Shown one piece after another: positions 1-5,418 of a stretch of 5,742 nucleotides of DNA. This DNA is from CAYZAW01 sp964476505. GTDB taxonomy: Bacteria > Bacillota > Clostridia > Christensenellales > CAG-138. Numbering within the stretch: position 1 is the first letter of the stretch; every line of letters begins with the position of its first letter. A program made the translations under genes and the position numbers. The stretch spans positions 1 through 5,742 of the forward strand of contig CAYZAW010000077.1 in the NCBI GenBank assembly GCA_964476505.1, read 5' to 3'. The notes below the pieces were generated by a model. The model was not told the DNA's origin and searched no databases. It saw only the letters and a program-made list of their open reading frames with translations.

Positions 1-465
1 TATAAAAACGGAAAGCTGCAGGAGGTAATGGAGGCGGTTTATGCGGCGCATCAGGCGCACGAATTCTCGCTGGACGTACATGATTTTGTGTATCTGCCAA
101 CGGGAAACAAGCTGAATTTGGAAGACCTTCTGGGTAAAGACTGGCTGGCAAAGGAAAGCTGGTTTGATGAATCCACCATGCGTGTGGTTTTTGCAAACAA
201 TATCGTAATCAGCCATACCGTACGCGAGCATGACGCGCCGTACCTTTCCGAACTGACCTACGAAAACAAGGAGGCAATTAGAGGGCTGGACAAAAACAAG
301 CGCTACCCGTTGGCAATCGTAGCAAAGGTGCCGGACGGTACGCCTCTGCTGCTGTATATGAAGGACCCCATGCTGTTTACCATGGAGGAGATTCCGGTGG
401 ATGAATACAACTGGCTGATGTCCGCTGTTTACATTCCCTTCATTGGCAATGCACCGGCAGAATAA
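1..465 (+). CDS. C-terminal part of an unrecognised protein (5' end outside window)
   Basis: The reading frame is open from the first base and ends at TAA 463-465, giving at least 154 residues. I do not recognise the family. The visible part is soluble and acidic, with no membrane segment, and is rich in Tyr, Asp and Glu. Segments such as FVYLPTGNKLNLEDLLG and PLAIVAKVPDGTPLLLYM look like a real folded alpha/beta protein. An ATG at 28 has an AGGAGG only 2 nt upstream, which is too close for an initiation site, so I infer that the gene begins left of the window. It ends 88 bp before the lipoprotein start on the same strand, so the two could share a transcript, although a weak promoter candidate lies between them. 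No function is proposed. Confidence 0.6.
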   Translation, partial: YKNGKLQEVMEAVYAAHQAHEFSLDVHDFVYLPTGNKLNLEDLLGKDWLAKESWFDESTMRVVFANNIVISHTVREHDAPYLSELTYENKEAIRGLDKNKRYPLAIVAKVPDGTPLLLYMKDPMLFTMEEIPVDEYNWLMSAVYIPFIGNAPAE

Positions 466-498
466 CTGCAAGGTGTTACACATGGAATTTCGCACAGC

Positions 499-527
499 TT
501 CCAATACAAAGAGATGCGATCTATACT
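499..527 (+). promoter_or_regulatory. Weak sigma-A promoter candidate for the lipoprotein gene
   Basis: A TATACT hexamer at 522-527 has a poor -35 match (TTCCAA, 499-504) 17 bp upstream. It lies 26 bp before the lipoprotein start. Only the -10 is convincing; the gene might instead be read through from the upstream ORF. Confidence 0.3.
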
Positions 528-553
528 CAACGAGCTTTACTGGGAGGCATAGC

Positions 554-1750
554 ATGAAAAAAGCATTGGCAATACTGCTTACCGCACTTCTTATTCTTAC
601 GCTTGTGGGCTGTGCTCCGGCAACACCGGCGGTGCCTGCCGCGCCGGAGGTAACACAAGAACCAGTCGTAACAGCGGAACCTAAAATAGAAGCAACTCCG
701 GAGCCGGAACCAACTCCCGAGGCACCAACGGAATCGGCAATCAAGGTGATCGTGGATACAGACATGCATTATCTGTCCGACGACATGCTGGCATTGTTCA
801 GCCTACTGCAGGCAGATGCAGCCGGAGAGATCGACCTGCTTGGCATTACCACGGTAGGCGGAAACCGCTTTGCCGCGCCCGCCACCTACGACACGCTTGC
901 TATTCTTGACCAAATCGGACGCGGTGATGTGCCTGTATATATGGGAACTGACGAGCCGTTATCCGGGTTTTACGATTTAGACGAGCTGTTTTCCACAACA
1001 CCGCCCGTATTCTACACAGGCGCATATATACAAATGGAGCAGTATACAACAGACTATCTGGCAGTGGGAGAATTATCCACCATGCAAGGCTATCCCACAC
1101 CAACCTCCAGAGCGGAGGCGCAAAGCGCCGTTGATTTCATGATCGAGCAGGTACATGCGTATCCGGGGCAGGTCACGATACTGGCGCTTGGCCCTTGCAT
1201 CAATGTTGCGCGGGCACTGCAAAAGGATGCGGAGCTTGCGTCCCTTGCGGCTGGTATTTACTATATGGGCGGCTGGTTTAGCGCGGAGGACGGCGCTGAT
1301 TCCCCGTCGGAATTCAACTGGTGGTACGATCCTGAAGCTGTATCCGTTTGCTTACAGGCAGATTGGCACAGCCAAACCATCATTTCGTATGCGATAGGCC
1401 AGCAGTGTCAGAAGGGCCGGGATGTATATGACCGTTATCAGGCACACAATACAAACGCACTGACGCAGTTTTTATTAGATGGTCTCTCGCCAATATACGA
1501 TGCCGGTGGGCAAGAGGATTACTTGGATTGCTGCGATCCCGTTGTGAGCGGTGTGTTTTTAAATCCGGCACTGATAAAACGGGAGGAGATGCGGGATGTA
1601 ACGATTGAAACAGCGCGTGACGATGCCTTTGCCGTCTCTCGATCCTGGAAAGCAGGAACCGGGCCGGAAGGTTCTGCCCTCTGCCGGATGATATTGGAGG
1701 TGGATAGGGACGCGTTCTGGGATTACACAGCAGCACTGTACGGCGCGTAA
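554..1750 (+). CDS. Lipoprotein with inosine/uridine-preferring nucleoside hydrolase (IUNH) domain
   Basis: 398 residues. ATG 554 is chosen because GGGAGG (542-547) lies 6 nt upstream and a lipoprotein signal peptide starts there: Lys-Lys, a hydrophobic core, and lipobox LVGC with Cys20 as the acylated residue. A Pro/Glu/Thr-rich spacer (about 21-60) follows, then the hydrolase domain (about 63-398). Family landmarks visible: DTD 68-70 with DD 76-77 (calcium and ribose site), GPCIN 213-217 (usual GPLTN), MGG 238-240, EFNWWYDPEA 253-262, and DCCDP 325-329. Family members hydrolyse the N-glycosidic bond of ribonucleosides to free base and ribose. This one would act outside the membrane, so nucleoside scavenging is a reasonable inference. 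Oddity: the position before Asp328, a catalytic His in the well-studied protozoan enzymes, is Cys327, so substrate or activity may differ. The family assignment is firm; the exact substrate is unknown. Confidence 0.88.
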   Translation: MKKALAILLTALLILTLVGCAPATPAVPAAPEVTQEPVVTAEPKIEATPEPEPTPEAPTESAIKVIVDTDMHYLSDDMLALFSLLQADAAGEIDLLGITTVGGNRFAAPATYDTLAILDQIGRGDVPVYMGTDEPLSGFYDLDELFSTTPPVFYTGAYIQMEQYTTDYLAVGELSTMQGYPTPTSRAEAQSAVDFMIEQVHAYPGQVTILALGPCINVARALQKDAELASLAAGIYYMGGWFSAEDGADSPSEFNWWYDPEAVSVCLQADWHSQTIISYAIGQQCQKGRDVYDRYQAHNTNALTQFLLDGLSPIYDAGGQEDYLDCCDPVVSGVFLNPALIKREEMRDVTIETARDDAFAVSRSWKAGTGPEGSALCRMILEVDRDAFWDYTAALYGA

Positions 1751-2131
1751 GTGTAAGAAATCTGTACAATACAACATGTGCGCCCGTTACACAGCGTTTA
1801 GTCCTCTGTGACAGCTACCGTAACAAAGGAGCTTTCAAAGATATTGCATTATCAGTACAATGTGCGCGATAATAAGAATAATAAATAGAAGTTCAATTAG
1901 CGCTATACAGCCTTTTGTATATACCAAGAGCCCATTCTCATTGACGCTGCAAACTGCTTTATCCCCAGCAATCTGATATGAGGACGGCGACTGTATAAGC
2001 AATAACGGAATGCTGTTTTGCTGGCAAATGAAACAGCAAAGCATATAAAGAGCCTTGTCAGTGCAGAGGTTGCAGCGCGCAAGCTGCTTATATAGTAAAA
2101 AACAGAAGCGTGAGGAATGGAGGAATCGCAA
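1751..2131. other. 381-bp spacer between lipoprotein gene and GyrI-like gene
   Basis: The + strand here is broken by stops in every frame and gives no recognisable protein remnant; in particular I looked for a lost helix-turn-helix that might once have preceded the GyrI-like domain and found none. A 5-bp inverted repeat (CACAG 1790-1794 / CTGTG 1806-1810) has no T-run and is not a credible terminator. An AT-rich TATAGT at 2091-2096 is a possible -10 for the GyrI-like gene, but the nearest -35-like TTGCAG (2070-2075) is only 15 bp away. The one coding candidate is the small minus-strand ORF listed separately. Confidence 0.5.
1835..2044 (-). CDS. Possible small membrane protein with Cys motif (doubtful)
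   Basis: A 69-residue ORF from ATG 2044. Residues about 47-66 form a convincing uncharged hydrophobic helix (one Glu near its start) ending just before the stop. The soluble N-terminal part has Cys3, Cys4 and Cys7, then Cys32 followed by SVNENG, vaguely like half of a degenerate zinc ribbon (CxxC, then Cxx-Asn). The only ribosome-binding hint is AAGG 8 nt upstream. The frame stays open further upstream to a TTG at 2131. It would be divergent from the GyrI-like gene and convergent with the lipoprotein gene, filling an otherwise empty spacer. I do not recognise a family, and a chance ORF is about as likely. Confidence 0.28.
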   Translation of the reverse strand: MLCCFICQQNSIPLLLIQSPSSYQIAGDKAVCSVNENGLLVYTKGCIALIELLFIILIIAHIVLIMQYL

Positions 2132-2596
2132 GTGTCAAGAATATCAGAAATCCGCATGAAGCAAACGCCGCAGTGCTATACGGTGTCTATCCGTAAAACC
2201 ATCAATTTTATGGAGGAGTATGTTTCCTTTATTGATGAAGCCTTGCCATTGATCGAGGCTTACCTGGCTTCGCATGATGTACTGACAAGCAGTGCGCCGC
2301 TGACATACTTTCACAACATGGATTTGGAAAAGCTGGACGTGGAGGTGGGGTATCACATCGCGCAGGAACTACCGGATGATGGTGATATCACCTGTCAATG
2401 CTGCCCTTCCCGCAAGGTCGTCATGGCTATCGACATGGGGCCGTATGAAAAGCAAGACCCTACGCTGATGGATCTGTTTGGCTACATCGAAACGCAGAAG
2501 CTGACCATGCAGGGCCCGATTTGTTATTACTACTTGAATGAGCCCAACCGTCCTGAGAGCGAGTATCTGACGCAGATGATGATTCCCGTTCAGTGA
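2132..2596 (+). CDS. Stand-alone GyrI-like / AraC effector-binding domain protein
   Basis: 154 residues from GTG 2132. That start is chosen because GGAGGA (2119-2124) sits 7 nt upstream; the in-frame ATG at 2117 overlaps this site and has no usable site of its own. The whole protein is one GyrI-like small-molecule-binding domain, the fold found at the C-terminus of MerR/AraC activators such as BmrR and Rob and in the gyrase inhibitor SbmC. It shows the two-fold internal layout: an N-terminal strand (about 8-23), a long helix (27-47), PLTYFHNMDLEKLDVEVGY (56-74), then VVMAIDMGPYEK (96-107), a second helix, and CYYYLNEP (131-138). There is no DNA-binding domain. Stand-alone members are thought to bind or hydrolyse lipophilic or toxic small molecules; the ligand here is unknown. 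The stop is followed at once by a CPBP remnant in another frame. Confidence 0.85.
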   Translation: MSRISEIRMKQTPQCYTVSIRKTINFMEEYVSFIDEALPLIEAYLASHDVLTSSAPLTYFHNMDLEKLDVEVGYHIAQELPDDGDITCQCCPSRKVVMAIDMGPYEKQDPTLMDLFGYIETQKLTMQGPICYYYLNEPNRPESEYLTQMMIPVQ

Positions 2597-2604
2597 GCAT
2601 AAAT

Positions 2605-2772
2605 GGGTCATACATGCTGCCGCAGCTGCTGTCCGGCAACTGGGTGGCGGTGGCGTGGAAGCTGGCGGCAGGCGTGGGGTACGGCACCGTTCTGGGCTTC
2701 GTTCGCCTGAAAACGAAAAACTGTTACGCTACCATGCTGGTGCATGGCGTGCTGAACATTTTTATGATCTAA
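2605..2772 (+). pseudogene. 3' remnant of a CPBP-family intramembrane protease
   Basis: The frame ending at TAA 2770-2772 encodes about 52 residues from ATG 2614. It reads like the last two membrane helices of a CPBP (CAAX protease/bacteriocin-processing, Abi) protein: GVGYGTVLGFVRLKTKN followed by MLVHGVLNIF. His44 and Asn48 of this piece are the HxxxN motif, the last of the family's conserved motifs. The catalytic EExxxR and the FxxxH motif are absent, and a full protein would be roughly 200-300 residues, so only the C-terminal fifth remains. Homology begins within about 10-20 bp after the GyrI-like stop, suggesting a deletion junction there. No ribosome-binding site precedes ATG 2614. Its stop overlaps the tetR stop tail to tail (CTAA, 2769-2772). 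Full-length relatives are membrane proteases tied to bacteriocin immunity or prenyl-protein processing; this piece should be inactive. Confidence 0.75.
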
Positions 2773-3395
2773 CGCGTTGCTTTGCGGGGTGCATCGCCGC
2801 CGTAAAGGAATGACATGCTGCCCGCTGGCAGCGAAAGCGCCTGCTCCGCCAATACGGCAAGAGCACGGCGTTTTTGATATAAGGACTCTGCGCTCCAAGG
2901 AAAGATGCCCGGATCGAACAGAAAACAGATATCCGTCAGCAGCAGCTCAGACAGCTCCTGCGGATACGCGCAGGAAAACGTCCCCTCGCGCACACCTTGT
3001 TTGATGATATCGGCAAGCACCGGCGCAAGAAGCGTGAGTATTTTTGCCAAGGATTTTTGGTGGATATGCGCATTTTGAGGCTCGTGCAGGTAGGTATCTA
3101 GCCCGCTTTCCATACGAAAGGCAGTGTAGCGAGATAATAGCAGCGCTATTTTCGGTAATGCCGCAAGCTCGCTTTTCTCTACCTCCGCTTTGCAGGCATC
3201 GATCACGGCAGTATAGGTTCTGTCGATCAGCGCATCCAGCATTTCTTCCTTAGAGGCAAAGTAGTAATAGATGCTGCCCTTGCCGATACCTGCTTGTATG
3301 GCGATTTCGCTGACAGAGCAAGCGCCGCGGCGCCCTGCAGTAATCAGCATCTGCAACGCGTCCAGTATTCTTTGCCGTTTGTCGTTCTCTTTCAA
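2769..3395 (-). CDS. TetR/AcrR-family transcriptional regulator
   Basis: 208 residues. The start is a TTG (3395-3393) with AGGAGG (complement of 3403-3408) 7 nt upstream; no ATG lies nearby in frame. The N-terminal TetR DNA-binding domain is clear: RQRILDALQMLI (8-19), then SVSEIAIQAGIGKGSIYYYF (27-46) containing the helix-turn-helix, then ASKEEML (47-53). The rest is a helical ligand-binding and dimerisation domain with LHEPQNAHIHQK (103-114) and APVLADIIKQGVREGTF (124-140), a pattern common in clostridial TetR proteins. The gene is divergent from the alpha/beta hydrolase gene, and the shared region holds two palindromes over both promoters. I infer that it represses the hydrolase and itself until it binds a ligand. 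The ligand cannot be read from the sequence. Confidence 0.92.
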   Translation of the reverse strand: MKENDKRQRILDALQMLITAGRRGACSVSEIAIQAGIGKGSIYYYFASKEEMLDALIDRTYTAVIDACKAEVEKSELAALPKIALLLSRYTAFRMESGLDTYLHEPQNAHIHQKSLAKILTLLAPVLADIIKQGVREGTFSCAYPQELSELLLTDICFLFDPGIFPWSAESLYQKRRALAVLAEQALSLPAGSMSFLYGGDAPRKATR

Positions 3396-3402
3396 TGCCA
3401 GT

Positions 3403-3408
3403 CCTCCT
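3403..3408 (-). promoter_or_regulatory. Ribosome-binding site that fixes the TTG start of the TetR gene
   Basis: On the minus strand this reads AGGAGG, 7 nt before TTG 3395. This perfect site is the main reason to accept the rare start codon. Confidence 0.85.
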
Positions 3409-3422
3409 ATTGCTATGCGTTC

Positions 3423-3451
3423 AGTATACCACGAAAATTCATACTTGACCA
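3423..3451 (-). promoter_or_regulatory. Promoter of the TetR gene
   Basis: On the minus strand the -10 is TATACT (3428-3423), preceded by TGG, so it is an extended -10. The -35 is TGGTCA (3451-3446), 17 bp upstream and matching 4 of 6 consensus bases. The -35 lies inside the upstream palindrome and almost coincides with the -35 of the opposing hydrolase promoter, so a repressor bound there would shut both. Confidence 0.7.
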
Positions 3452-3460
3452 GCGGTCGAA
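3445..3460. promoter_or_regulatory. TetR operator 1 (over both -35 boxes)
   Basis: TTGACCAGCGGTCGAA is an inverted repeat with arms TTgACC / GGTcgA around the core GACC-AGC-GGTC, centred at 3452. It matches operator 2 in 15 of 16 aligned bases except at the TTG/TCG and central positions, so the same protein should bind both. It covers the -35 elements of the divergent promoters. Confidence 0.75.
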
Positions 3461-3473
3461 AACGCCTTATACT
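3445..3473 (+). promoter_or_regulatory. Sigma-A promoter of the membrane alpha/beta hydrolase gene
   Basis: TTGACC (3445-3450), a 17-bp spacer, then TATACT (3468-3473): 5 of 6 matches in each box with ideal spacing. Transcription should begin near 3480, about 30 nt before the ATG. The -35 lies within the first palindrome and the predicted start within the second. Confidence 0.85.
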
Positions 3474-3477
3474 AATT

Positions 3478-3494
3478 TTCGACCAACGGTCGAA
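3478..3494. promoter_or_regulatory. TetR operator 2 (at the hydrolase transcription start)
   Basis: TTCGACC-AAC-GGTCGAA is a perfect 7-3-7 palindrome centred at 3486. That is 34 bp from the centre of operator 1, close to three helical turns, which would place two bound dimers on about the same face of the DNA. It begins 5 bp after the -10 box, so occupancy should block initiation of the hydrolase transcript. Confidence 0.82.
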
Positions 3495-3509
3495 TCGAAG
3501 GAGGAACGA

Positions 3510-4703
3510 ATGATGTGGAAGCTCTTGCTCATGCTACTGTTAGTGCTGTGCGTATGTGTAACCCTGCTGCTGTGCTTACTAAACGGCGTGCGGCTCTTCA
3601 TTAACCACCTGCGGCAAACGCCCGCAGTAAAAGTGCAGGCGGCGTTAAGGCGCTGCTGTGCGGCGCTTCTTATTGGGCTATGCGTTTGCACGGCCTTTGC
3701 TTGGCTAACGCAAGCCTTTACTGCTACGCCCGCAATCGTTGATGCTTCGGGCAAGCCGCTTACAAACAGCATTGCCGAGCTTACCTGTGTGGAGCTGAAC
3801 GGGCGTAAGGAATGGATCAGCATCCGGGGGACGGATAAAAGCAACCCGATTCTCCTATTTCTGGCTGGCGGCCCCGGCGGTTCGCAGATGACGGAGCTTC
3901 GTTTTGAAACGCCGGCGCTTGAAGAAGCCTTTGTTGTTGTCAACTGGGAGCAGCCGGGCGCGGGAAAGTCCTTCTTTTCGCAGCCGCGCGGCAGCATCAC
4001 ACCCGAAACGTATTTGGCGGACGGGTATGCACTGGCGAACTATCTATGCGAACGCTTTGGGCAGGAGAAAATCTATCTGATGGGAGAATCATGGGGCAGC
4101 GCACTTGGGCTGCTGCTGGCAAAGGAGCATCCGGAGCGGTATCACGCTGTAATCGGTACGGGGCAGATGATCGCCTTCTTAGAAACAGAGCGGATGGACT
4201 ACGCGCTGTCTCTTACGCTCGCGAAAGAGCGAGGGGACTTGGAGCTGGTAAAAACGCTTGAAAAGAATGGCCCGCCGCCGTACTACGGCAAGGATGCGGT
4301 ATGGAAGCTCAATGCCTATTTAAGCGACCTCAACCGTGTGATGGGTAGAAACGACGCGATCACAAACGGGGGATATCACACGATGCGCTACCTTTCGGCT
4401 TCCGAATACGGCGCGCTGGATCAGCTTGGGTATTTCTTAGGTCTTGCCGTTACGTTCAACGACGTTTACCAACAGTTGTATGAAATCGACTTGAGAGAGC
4501 GCTGCCAAACACTGGATGTACCGGTATACCTTCTGCTGGGCCGGCATGATATCAATGCGCCGATCTCCCTGTCAGAGGAATACTTCTCCATACTGCACTC
4601 GCCGTATAAAGAACTCGTATGGTTCGAGCACTCCGGACACAGCCCGAAGATCAATGAAAGCAAGGCATTCTGCGATACATTGCTCCGGATAAAAGAGAAG
4701 TAA
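3510..4703 (+). CDS. Membrane-anchored alpha/beta hydrolase, proline iminopeptidase-like
   Basis: 397 residues. ATG 3510 follows AAGGAGG (3498-3504) by 5 nt; the frame is open much further upstream, but that part crosses the promoter and operators and cannot be translated from this transcript. Two hydrophobic segments (about 4-24 and 50-70) form an N-terminal membrane hairpin or signal-anchor, and the catalytic domain follows (about 85-397). Visible landmarks: GGPGG 120-124 (oxyanion loop of the proline iminopeptidase/S33 group), NWEQPGAGKS 145-154 (the usual DQRGxGxS strand), nucleophile elbow GESWGS with Ser194, probable acid Asp347 in LLGRHDINAP, and His377 in HSGHSP. The lid region is about 220-330. 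The triad is complete, so an active serine hydrolase is expected, perhaps on small peptides, esters or amides. S33 membership suggests N-terminal proline release but does not prove it. Control by the divergent TetR protein suggests induction by a small molecule. Confidence 0.9.
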   Translation: MMWKLLLMLLLVLCVCVTLLLCLLNGVRLFINHLRQTPAVKVQAALRRCCAALLIGLCVCTAFAWLTQAFTATPAIVDASGKPLTNSIAELTCVELNGRKEWISIRGTDKSNPILLFLAGGPGGSQMTELRFETPALEEAFVVVNWEQPGAGKSFFSQPRGSITPETYLADGYALANYLCERFGQEKIYLMGESWGSALGLLLAKEHPERYHAVIGTGQMIAFLETERMDYALSLTLAKERGDLELVKTLEKNGPPPYYGKDAVWKLNAYLSDLNRVMGRNDAITNGGYHTMRYLSASEYGALDQLGYFLGLAVTFNDVYQQLYEIDLRERCQTLDVPVYLLLGRHDINAPISLSEEYFSILHSPYKELVWFEHSGHSPKINESKAFCDTLLRIKEK

Positions 4704-4828
4704 AAGCATGTGTCGAACGCCTGCAGTAAGCACCGCGCTTCGGGAAATGCCGTCATACAATGCTTTGCCATTGCGTTCTTGGCAAACCTTGTTAGGGTTG
4801 CTTTGCCTCCCTGATTGCATATAGTTTT
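4704..4828. repeat. Convergent spacer with a 7-bp inverted repeat
   Basis: The hydrolase gene and the minus-strand hydrolase remnant end facing each other here. TTTGCCA (4764-4770) and TGGCAAA (4780-4786) form a perfect 7-bp stem with a 9-nt loop. No T-run follows on either strand (the nearest, 4825-4830, is 38 bp away), so it is at best a weak terminator. Nothing else is recognisable. Confidence 0.35.
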
Positions 4829-5410
4829 TTATTCTTTGCCGGTTACGGCAGCCTTCTCGATCAGCTCGGCATACAGCGCCGGGTTTGTCGCCATGATTTC
4901 GCCGTGCCCGTAATCGCCAAGGCAGATCTCCTTCATGTGCGGCATGCGCTTTTTTAGTGCGTGCATCCCCTTGATCATATACGGCTCGCGCAATCCGTAC
5001 CAGTATTGCAGCTTGGTGGATGCAAGCCGCGTAAGATTCGGCAGTTGATAGGTAAGGCAGGTATACTCGCTGTTGTAGATCGTTTCTTTTGTTGCAAAAG
5101 CGCATAGATCGTCCTTCCGGAAGCAAAAACCCATCATTCGCTTCATAGCGCCGCGAATGAACGCGTTATCTTTCCCGGCAATGAGCTTGGAAAACCCACT
5201 TGTTACAAAGGCTGCTACGAGCTTTGGGAAACGTTGGTTTTTTAGATACCCGCTGTCCAATATCAATGTATTTGTTGTAACTTCGTATTTACATAGCAGC
5301 TCCATGGCGATAAAGCCGCCCATGGACATACCCAGCACCATATACAGTTGCTCAGAATCTGTTTCTTTTAGATAGATTGCTATTTTTTCTGCTTTCCACA
5401 TATTACACAA
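4829..5410 (-). pseudogene. Alpha/beta hydrolase lacking its N-terminal third
   Basis: 193 codons from TTG 5410 (or 190 from ATG 5401), bounded upstream by the in-frame TAG 5413-5411. It starts almost at the helix just before the nucleophile elbow GMSMGG (Ser29) and continues to the family's C-terminal end, with GDYGHGE (His169) as the catalytic His and an acid probably in WYGLREP. The first roughly 60-80 residues normal for this fold, including the early strands and the HG oxyanion loop, are missing. No ribosome-binding site precedes either start. The rest of the frame is intact, which fits a recent truncation or, less likely, a domain translated by read-through. It belongs to a different subfamily from the hydrolase at 3510-4703. 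Function is probably lost. Confidence 0.72.
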
Positions 5411-5418
5411 CTAATCAT
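5380..5418 (-). CDS. 12-codon ORF overlapping the stop of the BrxL-like gene
   Basis: ATG 5418-5416 lies across the TAG of the upstream gene (ATGATTAG), with AAGGAAG 9 nt upstream: the usual geometry of translational coupling. The product is MISCVICGKQKK, with a zinc-knuckle-like CxxCG, and then TAG 5382-5380. The reading frame stops just inside the sequence that belongs to the hydrolase remnant. It may be the surviving first codons of a gene that once followed in the same operon. It is too short to be sure. Confidence 0.3.
   Translation of the reverse strand: MISCVICGKQKK

Noticed and set aside
20..30. Ribosome-binding site and ATG start at 28 for the first gene
   Set aside because: AGGAGG is only 2 nt from the ATG, and the frame is open to the window edge.
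443..553. Earlier ATG starts (443, 482) for the lipoprotein
   Set aside because: They overlap or closely follow the upstream gene, lack ribosome-binding sites, and would bury the lipoprotein signal peptide in the interior.
1380..1769. 129-codon minus-strand ORF
   Set aside because: It is antisense to the well-supported nucleoside hydrolase, has Arg/His/Pro-rich shadow composition and no family pattern.
1790..1810. Terminator after the lipoprotein gene
   Set aside because: It is only a 5-bp stem without a T-run.
1850..2116. Lost MerR or AraC helix-turn-helix in front of the GyrI-like domain
   Set aside because: Translation of all + frames shows dense stops and no DNA-binding motif; the strong ribosome-binding site at 2119 supports an independent stand-alone gene.
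3294..3509. N-terminal extension of the membrane hydrolase
   Set aside because: The open frame crosses the tetR 5' end, both operators and the promoter; the strong AAGGAGG before ATG 3510 and the membrane segment right after it settle the start.
3467..4000. 177-codon minus-strand ORF
   Set aside because: It is antisense to the hydrolase gene and its control region, and rich in Ser, Arg and Thr with no domain.
4572..5126. 184-codon minus-strand ORF
   Set aside because: It overlaps the 3' end of the membrane hydrolase gene antisense and the second hydrolase remnant in another frame; the composition is shadow-like with no motif.
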